A DNA stretch of 64,000 bases from CAZGOM01 sp964542875. Its GTDB lineage: Bacteria > Planctomycetota > Phycisphaerae > Phycisphaerales > Phycisphaeraceae. The stretch lies in contig CAZIWA010000007.1 of the NCBI GenBank assembly GCA_964542875.1, positions 1 to 64,000 of the forward strand, read 5' to 3'. This document shows, piece by piece, positions 33,000 to 41,014 of this stretch. The position numbers were made by a program, and so were the translations under genes. The notes under the pieces were generated by a model, which saw nothing but the letters and a program-made list of their open reading frames with translations, ran no database searches and was not told the origin of the DNA. Numbering within the stretch: position 1 is the first letter of the stretch; every line of letters begins with the position of its first letter.

Positions 33000-33821
33000 A
33001 TGCAATGCAATCGTCTTATTTATCGGCGTACGCGGGGCTTTACCCAGGTGGATGCCATGGTGATCACCGGAGTGGTGAGCCTGGTGGCGTTACTGCTTAT
33101 GGGTTTGTTTTTGCCGGTGTTGGGACGCAGAAGTGGATGCTCCAACCAAATGAAAAATAGTTCACAAATACGCGGAATTCACCAGTCCATGGTCATCTTC
33201 GCGCAAAACAACGGCACCCATCTTCCGGGGCTGGATGCCTATGGGAACATCCTTCCTGCGGATGCCAAAGACTTTTCATTGCTTGCCGGAAACAACCTCA
33301 CCGGCGCTTCGATGGCGGCCCGAAACTACATCCTGCTCAATGGAAGCTTTGTCGCCGGGGATCTGTTGATCAATCCGCAGGATGTGTTGATCAAATGGTC
33401 TGATTCAAAACTCATGCCAACGACAGACCAGTTTTCCTATTCCCTTCTGAGAATCGGGATGGGACCAACGACAACAGACATCGGCAGGCACGCCGGGCGA
33501 ATCGTCGAGTGGCGGGATAACGCCAATTCTCAAGCGATTTTGATCGCGGACCGAAACACCGCTGCTCAAGCCGTTTCAAATCAAATCCGCTCTGTGTGGT
33601 CCACATCATCATCCGGGGCTGACTGGAAAGGAACCGTGCTCTGGGGCGATAACCACGCCGAATACCTTAACGCCACCAACGGTCGACTCGGCACACTCAG
33701 CCTGAACACCAAATACGGCAGCACCCTTAACTCCGATGACTTCCTCTTCAGTGAAGCCTCCGGCCAGGGAAAGCTCGGCAGCGCCTCTGCCATGTTCGGA
33801 TACACCACCGCCAATTTCTAA
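33000..33821 (+). CDS. Pseudopilin-like array gene 1 (Asp5 variant)
   Basis: Protein of 273 residues; ATG at 33000 with a strong AAGGGAG ribosome site. A prepilin-like site RRTRG-FTQVDAMVI precedes a hydrophobic helix. The residue corresponding to pilin Glu5 is Asp, and positions 3-4 are Gln-Val rather than hydrophobic. The body carries the array signatures RGIHQSMVIFAQNN, LPGLD, GASMAARNYILLNGSF, VEWRDNANSQAILIADRNTA, VLWGDNHAEYL (replacing the usual H-X9-DG) and SASAMFGYTTANF at the end. The next gene follows after 10 bases. The function is unknown. Confidence 0.78.
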   Translation: MQCNRLIYRRTRGFTQVDAMVITGVVSLVALLLMGLFLPVLGRRSGCSNQMKNSSQIRGIHQSMVIFAQNNGTHLPGLDAYGNILPADAKDFSLLAGNNLTGASMAARNYILLNGSFVAGDLLINPQDVLIKWSDSKLMPTTDQFSYSLLRIGMGPTTTDIGRHAGRIVEWRDNANSQAILIADRNTAAQAVSNQIRSVWSTSSSGADWKGTVLWGDNHAEYLNATNGRLGTLSLNTKYGSTLNSDDFLFSEASGQGKLGSASAMFGYTTANF

Positions 33822-33831
33822 GGGGCCGGGC

Positions 33832-34665
33832 ATGAAGCCGAAACAGCCATTCAACCGGGCCTCCGGGTTTACCCGGAGTGATGCACTCATCCTCGCCTGT
33901 GTCCTGCTGGGCCTGGGCTCGCTGGTGTCCGCATTGATCAACACAGACACCCGCAGCACCCCTTCACGCAGCAACCAGCTACCCGACAGCGCCCATGTAC
34001 GGGCGATTCACCAGTCAATGGTGATCTACGCCCAAAACAACAACACGTACTTACCCGGCATGGATGACATCGGCCGGATTTTGCCGGCAAATGCACAGGT
34101 ATTGGCCGGGGCAAAGCTCAAAGGCCAGCCAAACGAACTAAGCGGCGCTTCGATGGCGGCCAGGTATTACATCCTGCTCAACGGCAGCTTTATCGATGGA
34201 AAAATGCTGCACAACACACAAGACACGCTGTGGCCATGGAAGTCACCCGCGGCCATGCCCACGACCGATGAATTCTCCTACGCCCTTTTAAGAATCGGCT
34301 CCAGCGCCACCACAACCACCTCTGCAGGCCATGAGATACGCTTGGCCGAATGGCGGGACTATGCCAATTCCCGAGCCATTTTGATCAGCGATCGAAACAC
34401 CGCATCCGCCGCCACAAGCGATAAGGTTCGGTCCGTCTGGTCCACCTCAGCGGGAAGCCATGCGGACTGGAAAGGCGTCGTCCTCTGGGGCGACAACCAT
34501 GCCGAATTCCTAAACGCCAACAACGCCCGGCTCGGCACACTAACCCTCGACACCCGATACGGCTCCACCACCAATTCAGACGACTTCCTATTTGGCGAAA
34601 CCTCAAGCCCGGGCAAACTGGGCACCGCTTCGGCGATGTTTGGGTACACCTCGGCAAACTTCTAA
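33832..34665 (+). CDS. Pseudopilin-like array gene 2 (Asp5 variant)
   Basis: Protein of 277 residues; ATG at 33832 with AAGGGG upstream. The N-terminal motif is SG-FTRSDALILACVLLGLG, with Asp at position 5. The body repeats the signatures of gene 1 (RAIHQSMVIYAQNNNTYLPG, GASMAARYYILLNGSF, LAEWRDYANSRAILISDRNT, VLWGDNHAEFL, SASAMFGYTSANF). It has a longer insert after the first signature (QVLAGAKLKGQPNELS). It is closest in layout to gene 1 and probably arose by tandem duplication. Confidence 0.78.
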   Translation: MKPKQPFNRASGFTRSDALILACVLLGLGSLVSALINTDTRSTPSRSNQLPDSAHVRAIHQSMVIYAQNNNTYLPGMDDIGRILPANAQVLAGAKLKGQPNELSGASMAARYYILLNGSFIDGKMLHNTQDTLWPWKSPAAMPTTDEFSYALLRIGSSATTTTSAGHEIRLAEWRDYANSRAILISDRNTASAATSDKVRSVWSTSAGSHADWKGVVLWGDNHAEFLNANNARLGTLTLDTRYGSTTNSDDFLFGETSSPGKLGTASAMFGYTSANF

Positions 34666-34677
34666 AAAGGCATAGCC

Positions 34678-35511
34678 ATGAGCCCCAGACCACAACCACA
34701 TCCCTCCGGCTTCGCGCAGACCGACGCACTCATGCTGCTGGGGGGTCTGCTTGTGCTTCTGATGCTGGGCGGGATATTGATGCCCAGCATGTCTCACTGC
34801 GGGCGGACAGCGCCGCAGATGAAAAACAGCTCTCAGCAACGCGGGATTCATCAGTCCATGGTCATCTTTTCCCAGGATAACAATGGCCACCTGCCGGGGC
34901 TGGACGCCAATGGAGACATCCTCCTTGCCAGCGCTTCACCATTCATGGGCACAGTCAGCCGGGACGGCATCAACAGGTTCACCGGCGCTTCCATGTCTGC
35001 CCGGTATTACCTTCTGCTCAATGGCAAGTATGTGGCCGGCGATCTGTTGATTAACCCACAGGAAACCCAAACTGCGCCTGTTTGGGAGCGGGAACGGGAA
35101 CTGCCGACAACTGCGCAATTCTCCTACTCTCTCCTGCGCATCGGGACCGGGCCCATGAGCACTCAGATCGGCGGGCACACAGCCCGGGCAAAAGAATGGC
35201 GGGATAACGCCAATTCCCAAGCCATCTTGATCAGCGACAGGAACACAGCGGCGACAGCCGAGTCCAAAAAGGTGCGGTCGCTATGGTCTACGGCTCCGCT
35301 GCCAGATCCAGACTGGAAAGGGACCGTTCTTTGGGGGGATAACCATGCCGAATTCATGAGCGCCACAAATGGGCGGCTTGGTACGCTAAGCTTAAATACA
35401 AAATATGCCGGGGTGGTGAATTCAGATGACTTTTTATTTGCTGAATCCGGGGGACCGGGGAAGTCCGCTACGGCTTCGGCGATGTTTGGGTACACCCCTG
35501 AGAACTTTTGA
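34678..35511 (+). CDS. Pseudopilin-like array gene 3 (Asp5 variant)
   Basis: Protein of 277 residues; ATG at 34678, AAAAAGG upstream. The N-terminal motif is SG-FAQTDALMLLGGLLVLLM, again with Asp at position 5 and Ala at position 2. It shares RGIHQSMVIFSQDNNGHLPG, GASMSARYYLLLNGKYVAGD, KEWRDNANSQAILISDRNTA, VLWGDNHAEFM and SASAMFGYTPENF with its neighbours. It is followed 26 bases later by a miniature gene. Confidence 0.78.
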   Translation: MSPRPQPHPSGFAQTDALMLLGGLLVLLMLGGILMPSMSHCGRTAPQMKNSSQQRGIHQSMVIFSQDNNGHLPGLDANGDILLASASPFMGTVSRDGINRFTGASMSARYYLLLNGKYVAGDLLINPQETQTAPVWERERELPTTAQFSYSLLRIGTGPMSTQIGGHTARAKEWRDNANSQAILISDRNTAATAESKKVRSLWSTAPLPDPDWKGTVLWGDNHAEFMSATNGRLGTLSLNTKYAGVVNSDDFLFAESGGPGKSATASAMFGYTPENF

Positions 35512-35537
35512 TTCAGGGTGCGCCAAAGGAGATTCAG

Positions 35538-35834
35538 ATGCCGATACCGCTGAAAAAACTCATCGGCCCAAAAAGCCTCACGGCAATGATCATCCTGATC
35601 CCCGTCCTGCTTGTTGCCATCATCCGAGGCGGTTTCTGGGGAGACTCAGACGGTGTATGGCTCAGCGTAAGAGTCTGGCCATTATTTAACGCCCCAAAAC
35701 CACAGCCTCAAGGCATTCACCAGTCCGGAAGGGTTTTCGTAGGCAACGACAATACCTACCTGCCTGGGCTTGAGCCTTCTCAGACCCAACAAACCGACAC
35801 AGCGCCCGCGAGCCCGCCAGGCAATGGAACTTGA
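35538..35834 (+). CDS. Miniature array gene 4 with one array signature
   Basis: Protein of 98 residues; ATG at 35538 with AAAGGAG eight bases before. It has no prepilin site. One membrane helix (AMIILIPVLLVAII) is followed by WLSVRVWP and then GIHQS plus NDNTYLPGLE, which is the first signature of the full-length array proteins in altered form. The rest of the body is absent. It appears to be a shortened relative rather than chance sequence, because its ribosome site and start are good. A role is unknown. Confidence 0.55.
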   Translation: MPIPLKKLIGPKSLTAMIILIPVLLVAIIRGGFWGDSDGVWLSVRVWPLFNAPKPQPQGIHQSGRVFVGNDNTYLPGLEPSQTQQTDTAPASPPGNGT

Positions 35835-35848
35835 ACTGGAAACAGCTC

Positions 35849-36178
35849 ATGCCCAAAAAGCCGAATACCAACCCGCTCAGGATCGACATAGGGACCGGCG
35901 TCTCTGTCGTGGCTGTGTTGCTGGTGGGCCTCATTCTGCTGTCGGACTGGGATGAGCGGCCGGATGAAACATGGCTGCAGATACGGGTCTGGCCAAGCAG
36001 TTTCATACGGACTTCCTACGACCCGTGGCCGGTGCCGCAAGGCCAATGGACCATGAATTCCATCGATGAGGTGGAAGCCAGCCGGGACATTTTCAGGAGG
36101 CAAAACGCACTTGGCCCCCTTCCGTCGCCTGGCACAGGGAAGGCACAACAACAGGGTCGACCTGCAGTCACTCGCTAG
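35849..36178 (+). CDS. Miniature array gene 5
   Basis: Protein of 109 residues; ATG at 35849, 15 bases after the previous stop. One helix (VSVVAVLLVGLILL) is followed by TWLQIRVWP, matching WLSVRVWP of gene 4, and then a basic, Gln-rich tail. It has lost the GIHQS/LPGLE signature. The pair therefore looks like a sub-family of small membrane proteins embedded in the pseudopilin array. It might also be decaying; no frameshift is visible. Confidence 0.5.
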   Translation: MPKKPNTNPLRIDIGTGVSVVAVLLVGLILLSDWDERPDETWLQIRVWPSSFIRTSYDPWPVPQGQWTMNSIDEVEASRDIFRRQNALGPLPSPGTGKAQQQGRPAVTR

Positions 36179-36201
36179 AAACTACTTTTCGGGGAAGGCT
36201 T

Positions 36202-37014
36202 ATGTGTTACGGCTTACTCTCACGCCCGCAAAGGGCTGCCGGGTTTACCAAAATCGAATTGCTGGTGGTGGTTGGGGTCATTTTGATCGCCATCGGCCTC
36301 CTGCTCCCTTTTGTACGGAGGGAACAAAGAAGCAATTGCTACATGCAGACTTCAAGCCAGGTCCGGGGAATGCACCAGAGCATGGTGATCTATGCGCAAA
36401 ACAACAACTCTCATCTGCCGGGTCTGGATGGCGATGGAAAGCTGTTAAAAGCCAATGACTCGGCGTTTTCCGGAGTTCCTGGGAACACCGCGACCGGCGC
36501 TTCCATGACTGGGAGGTATTACCTGCTGCTTCATGGGGAATACATATCCAGCAGCCTCATGGTCAGCCCACAGGACACCTTTAAACCTGCGGACCCGAAA
36601 AAAATGCCCTCGGTCGATCAGTTCTCCTATGTGCTGCTTCGCATTGGTGAATCCGCCACCGGGACTGACATCGGAACGCATGCCGCCCGGGCGAGCGAAT
36701 GGCGGGATAACGCCAACGACCAAGCCATTTTGATGAGCGACCGAAACACCGGCCCTGCCGCCACGAGCAATCAGACCAGGTCCGTCTGGTCTACCTCGAC
36801 AACAACCGGTCCAGCCTGGAAGGGCTGGGTGCTTTGGGGCGATAACCACGCGGAATTTCTGGATTCGCCTCATGCCCGGTTGGGGAAATTCGGGCTTAGC
36901 ACGAAATACGCCGGCATCGTGAATTCCGACGACTTCTTATTTGGTTCCCAGGATGCACCCGGCAAGGCGGGGAATGCATCGGCAATGTTCGGGTATACAA
37001 CTGAGAACTATTAA
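36202..37014 (+). CDS. Pseudopilin-like array gene 6 (classic Glu5 prepilin motif)
   Basis: Protein of 270 residues; ATG at 36202 with GGGGAAGG upstream. Unlike genes 1-3 it has the classic prepilin motif AG-FTKIELLVVVGVILIAIG with Glu at position 5. The body shares RGMHQSMVIYAQNNNSHLPG, GASMTGRYYLLLHGEYI, SEWRDNANDQAILMSDRNTG, VLWGDNHAEFL and NASAMFGYTTENY. It may be the ancestor-like or minor-pilin-like member that interacts with the secretion machinery. The array ends here. Confidence 0.82.
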   Translation: MCYGLLSRPQRAAGFTKIELLVVVGVILIAIGLLLPFVRREQRSNCYMQTSSQVRGMHQSMVIYAQNNNSHLPGLDGDGKLLKANDSAFSGVPGNTATGASMTGRYYLLLHGEYISSSLMVSPQDTFKPADPKKMPSVDQFSYVLLRIGESATGTDIGTHAARASEWRDNANDQAILMSDRNTGPAATSNQTRSVWSTSTTTGPAWKGWVLWGDNHAEFLDSPHARLGKFGLSTKYAGIVNSDDFLFGSQDAPGKAGNASAMFGYTTENY

Positions 37015-37130
37015 CATGATCGGACTGAAGGTACACCCGCAGCGCACAGGCGGCAAACACCATCAAGGCAATCATTAGGCACATCGAAATCCCCCGTTTG
37101 AAATTCCTCAGGGCATATCGCTGCCCGTTC

Positions 37131-40121
37131 TTACCAGAAAATGTACCTCAGGAAGCGGGATTTACCTGGTTCAGGCAGCTTGTCCACGTCAGGCACGAGG
37201 TAGCGGTTTTCTTCCACGTCGATAAGCACCTTGCCGTTATCGCCGTAGTCGTGCGCGTTATCGTGCGACCAGCGGACGATAAACTCCCGGTCGCCCAAGT
37301 CGGTCTTGGCCTTGAAAAAGAGGTAGTTGTGTTCCTGGCGAATGGATTCCACTTCGTTGATGGTGTGGATGTGGTACCGCCGGGCCAGGGATTCACGGAC
37401 AAGCTGCTGTGCCTCGACAGGCCACTGGGTAAGGTCGCGGATGAGCCCGATTTCCTGCTCGCGGTTTTCGGAGTTGAACCACCGGAGGCTGATGTACTTT
37501 TCCGGATGGCGCACGGGCATGCAGCGCAGTGCGAAGACGCCGTTGTAGATGGCTTCGTTCATCACCGTGGCATGCAGTGCGTTGTTGGTGCCCAAATGGA
37601 TTTTGACGTATTGCGGGTCCAGCCAGCGGGGCTTGTGCCCGGTGATGGGCGTAAGGCCGGTGGTGGCGTCAGGCGTCAGTTCCGGCGGGATGCCGTCCTT
37701 GGCGCTCTTCTCTTGAATGGTCTTTTCCTTCTCCTGCGCCACCAGTGAATCGATGCCATCGTTGGGGGATGAAGAGCCTTGGATTTTCACCAGACGTGCG
37801 TACTTGCCGTCGAGCTTCATCAGATCGGCGTGCGAGCCCATTTCGGCCAGCTTGCCGTCGTCGATCACCATGATCTGATCGCAGTTGCGCAACGTGGAAA
37901 GCCGGTGCGCGATGATGATGCTGGTCCGGCCTTTGACCAGTTCCGCGAGGGCTTGCTGGATGGCAAGCTCAGATTCGGAGTCGATGGCACTGGTGGCTTC
38001 GTCAAGAATGAGGATGCTGGGTTCGCACAGCAGCGCGCGGGCGATGGAGAGCCGTTGGCGTTCGCCGCCGGAGAGCCCTGCGCCACGTTCGCCCACCCAG
38101 GTGTCGTAGCCCTGCACTTGCTTGAGGATGAAGTCATGGGCGTTACCGGCACGCGCCGCGGTGATGCCTTCTTCAATGGTCGACCGGGAACGTCCGTAGA
38201 CGAGGTTTTCCCAAAGCGTGCCTTTGAACAGGAAGGGTTCCTGAAGCACGACGCCGACGTGGCCGCGAAGGTCGGTTTTCTTGATCTGCCGAATCTCGTG
38301 TCCGTCGATGAGGATCTGCCCATCGTCGATGTCGTAGAAACGGGAGATGAGGTTGATGACAGTGGTTTTACCTGAGCCCGAGCGCCCCACGACGCCGATC
38401 ATCTGACCGGCCTTGATCTCAAAGCTGACACCCTTCAAAATCGGGTTCTGGCGGGAGTAGCCGAACACGACGTTCTTGAACTGGATATCACCCTTGACCT
38501 TGGGCATCTCGATGGGGTTTTTGGCGTTGGGAATGGTGATGGGGGTATCAAGGACTTCAAAAATCCGCTGCATCTGCGTGGCGAACTGGGTGAGCCAAGT
38601 CGTTAAGTTGGTGAGCTGCGCAAGCGGGCCGTAGAAGAGGCCGAGATAGCTGAAAAACGCGATAAGCGTGCCAAGGGTAAGCCGGTCGCCCAGCACTTCC
38701 TTGCCGCCCCAGTACCAGATGATCCAGCCGCCCGCGCCAAAGACAACCGCGACGATCGGCGCGAAGGTGGCGTTGGCGCTGTCGACCATGATGCGCGCAT
38801 CGCGCAGCTTGCTGCTGGAGGACTGAAAGCGATCGTGCTCCCGGTCTTCCTGGGCGAACGCTTTGATGACCCGGATACCGGAAAAAAGGCCGTTAAGCAT
38901 GCCGGCCTGCTTATTGGACCGGTCCCAGAAGCGTTCGTAGTTCGGGTAGACATAGCGCCAGAAAACGATGGTGAGCAGGACGATCAAAGGCGTGGGAAGA
39001 ATGGCGCAAAAAGCCAGAAGCGGATCCAGGCTGAACATGAAAATGGCGGCCAGAACCACCATGAGCAACTGCATCAGGAAACCGGAAGTGAACTGGGCGA
39101 CAAAGCCCTGCACCGCCTCGGTGTCGTAAGCCACACGGCCCACCAGAGAGCCTACGGATTGCTTGTCGTAGTAGCTCAGGGAGAGCTGCTGAAGGTGATC
39201 CACGAGCCGGCCACGCATATCAAAAGTGATGGCGGTACCGACACGCGAGCCCAGCCGACCGTTGATGAGGCTGACGATCGCCCTGAGGATCTGGATGCCG
39301 GCATAAAGAAGAACGATAAAGCCAAGCACCGTGACAGGCGCGTAGCTCTCCTTGAGCTTGTCGAGCTGGTTGCTGGCCAGAGACCCGATCATGTTTGAAC
39401 TTGAACCGGGTTGAGCAGCCTGGGTCGCCGCATCAGTGGCGGGCTGGGTCAGGGCAACGTCACTCGGGGCCTGCGCAGCAGTGACGACCACCACTCGGGT
39501 TTCGGGCTGGGTAAGGACATTGTCGACCAGGTACCGGATCAAAAGAGGAGCGGTCATGTCCAGCGCAACGCCGAACACGAGAAGCGCCATCATGATGGAG
39601 GCCATCTTCCAGTACGGGCGCATGAGCTGCATCACCCGGGAAACGGCCGCGGAACTCTTAGCGGCAAAGGGAGAGCTTTGGCCCGGGTAGTCAAGCACGA
39701 TCCCGGAAATGGTGCACCGGCGCGGATCGTTGTTGTCTTCGTCATCGAGAGTGAAGGGTTCTTTCTTGCGTATTTGCTCAAGCCGCTTCACCAGTCGGGC
39801 AAAGTGGTACTTCGCGCCGTTGGAATAACGCACGACGTCCAGCCAGATCCCCCCCACCTTCACCTGGAGAATGCCGGCGCCGACGACGGAGGTTGTCCGA
39901 AACTCCTGCGCCTCTTCAACGGTAACGGCAAAGAGGGGCTTGTCCGGCTTACGATCGTCGTAGGCGAAGACGCTTTTGTCAGTCGCGATCACCCATTGCG
40001 GGTAGTAGGCGCCGTGCAGGTCGATGTCGCTGTCGAGTGACAGCTTGATCTGGTCCTGTGTGATGCCATCCCGGGATAATGAATGAAGGATCGCCTGAGG
40101 CGGTGTCGTAAGAAGTTTCAT
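37131..40121 (-). CDS. Exporter-type ABC transporter with C-terminal DUF1854 domain
   Basis: Protein of 996 residues from the ATG at 40121. Residues 1-120 are a soluble domain (GAYYPQWVIATDKSVFAYDD). A type IV exporter membrane domain follows, with a Gln/Ala/Pro-rich extracytoplasmic insert between early helices. The ATPase domain has Walker A GRSGSGKTT (about 578-586), signature LSGGERQRLSIA (about 682) and Walker B ILILDEATSA (about 702). The last 160 residues match DUF1854 (RWLDPQYVKIHLG, YISLRWFNSENREQEIGLI, FIVRWSHDNAHDYG). In proteobacteria DUF1854 and such ABC proteins are encoded separately beside cyanophycin genes; here they are fused. The substrate is unknown. Confidence 0.85.
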   Translation of the reverse strand: MKLLTTPPQAILHSLSRDGITQDQIKLSLDSDIDLHGAYYPQWVIATDKSVFAYDDRKPDKPLFAVTVEEAQEFRTTSVVGAGILQVKVGGIWLDVVRYSNGAKYHFARLVKRLEQIRKKEPFTLDDEDNNDPRRCTISGIVLDYPGQSSPFAAKSSAAVSRVMQLMRPYWKMASIMMALLVFGVALDMTAPLLIRYLVDNVLTQPETRVVVVTAAQAPSDVALTQPATDAATQAAQPGSSSNMIGSLASNQLDKLKESYAPVTVLGFIVLLYAGIQILRAIVSLINGRLGSRVGTAITFDMRGRLVDHLQQLSLSYYDKQSVGSLVGRVAYDTEAVQGFVAQFTSGFLMQLLMVVLAAIFMFSLDPLLAFCAILPTPLIVLLTIVFWRYVYPNYERFWDRSNKQAGMLNGLFSGIRVIKAFAQEDREHDRFQSSSSKLRDARIMVDSANATFAPIVAVVFGAGGWIIWYWGGKEVLGDRLTLGTLIAFFSYLGLFYGPLAQLTNLTTWLTQFATQMQRIFEVLDTPITIPNAKNPIEMPKVKGDIQFKNVVFGYSRQNPILKGVSFEIKAGQMIGVVGRSGSGKTTVINLISRFYDIDDGQILIDGHEIRQIKKTDLRGHVGVVLQEPFLFKGTLWENLVYGRSRSTIEEGITAARAGNAHDFILKQVQGYDTWVGERGAGLSGGERQRLSIARALLCEPSILILDEATSAIDSESELAIQQALAELVKGRTSIIIAHRLSTLRNCDQIMVIDDGKLAEMGSHADLMKLDGKYARLVKIQGSSSPNDGIDSLVAQEKEKTIQEKSAKDGIPPELTPDATTGLTPITGHKPRWLDPQYVKIHLGTNNALHATVMNEAIYNGVFALRCMPVRHPEKYISLRWFNSENREQEIGLIRDLTQWPVEAQQLVRESLARRYHIHTINEVESIRQEHNYLFFKAKTDLGDREFIVRWSHDNAHDYGDNGKVLIDVEENRYLVPDVDKLPEPGKSRFLRYIFW

Positions 40122-40518
40122 GTTGTTGTCTTGGGTTTGGTCAACAGCTCGTGTGAGTGAGCCGGAGTTTGCACGATGGTGATTAACCAAGCGATGGCTG
40201 CGCCGAGGGCGCACTTATAATCCGCCAGACCTGAGCTCGGCACCCGTGCCGATGGCCCGCTGGGCGAATAGTGACCGGTAACACTTTTACCAGTTTGAGC
40301 GCAATTGGCAACTCCAACAGGGGTTTAGACAGCGCGTTAAGTAGGCCCTTTGGCCAGCTTCCGTGCAACACACCCGGCATATTCAGCAGACGCTTGCCGC
40401 ACTCAAACCCTTTGGCTGTATGTCTTTTTATCCATTGAAGTCATCTGGAAATTAAGTCACTTTTAAAACACCGCTGAACTTTCCCACATAAATCATGCCC
40501 GACGCTGCATTGGGCATC
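40122..40518. other. Intergenic region upstream of the ABC exporter
   Basis: It holds the leader and promoter region of the ABC gene (minus strand) and the downstream end of the YkvA gene. A near-continuous palindrome TCGGCAC-CC-GTGCCGA (40237-40252) is the most notable structure, with a TATAAG-like box at about 40218 on the minus strand. No small ORF with a ribosome site is visible. Confidence 0.35.
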
Positions 40519-40926
40519 TCAGGCATGCCACCAGGCCCATGCCAGATAAAGGATCCCCACGAGAGTCGCCAGCCACACCCCGCCGATGATCAGCCCCCCC
40601 GCCCACCTGTAAGCGGGGTTAATGTCAACACCTCGGGCTGCATTGGCGCGGCATTCATCCATCACGTCTTTGGGAATCAGCCTGCGCACAAGCATCACTC
40701 CGGCCGGCACGATGATGATGTCGTCGAGGTACCCAAGCACGGGGATCGGGTCAGGTATCAGGTCAATGGGGCTCAGCGCGTAAGCCACCACGCAAACCGC
40801 CAGCACCTTGGCATACCAGGGCGTCCGCGGATGACGCAACGCCAGATACATGCAGAAAACCTCGCGCCGAAGCGAGCGCGTCTTTTCCTTCAGCTTCTGC
40901 AATATGTGGGACGGTGCATCAGACAT
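40519..40926 (-). CDS. YkvA family (DUF1232) membrane protein
   Basis: Protein of about 135 residues. DUF1232 is recognisable as WYAKVLAVCVVAYALSPIDL, followed by IPDPIPVLGYLDDIIIVPAG, which form a membrane hairpin. A final hydrophobic segment (AGGLIIGGVWLATLVGILYL) lies near the C-terminus. The start at 40926 (MSDAPSH) is a guess; 40953 is in frame and no good ribosome site distinguishes them. The family is widespread and of unknown function. Confidence 0.82.
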   Translation of the reverse strand: MSDAPSHILQKLKEKTRSLRREVFCMYLALRHPRTPWYAKVLAVCVVAYALSPIDLIPDPIPVLGYLDDIIIVPAGVMLVRRLIPKDVMDECRANAARGVDINPAYRWAGGLIIGGVWLATLVGILYLAWAWWHA

Positions 40927-40950
40927 TGAAATGATGCTACTCAAAATGAG

Positions 40951-40980
40951 CAACGGGGCCCGGCAATGCGGGCCCCGTTG
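40951..40980 (-). terminator. Likely terminator of the large secreted protein gene
   Basis: CAACGGGGCCCG and CGGGCCCCGTTG form a perfect 12-bp stem around GCAATG. On the minus strand it is followed by CTCATTTTG, a weak T tract. It lies 34 bases after the stop at 41015. Confidence 0.7.
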
Positions 40981-41014
40981 CGGTGAACGAGCTGATCATG
41001 AACGACTTGGCTTC

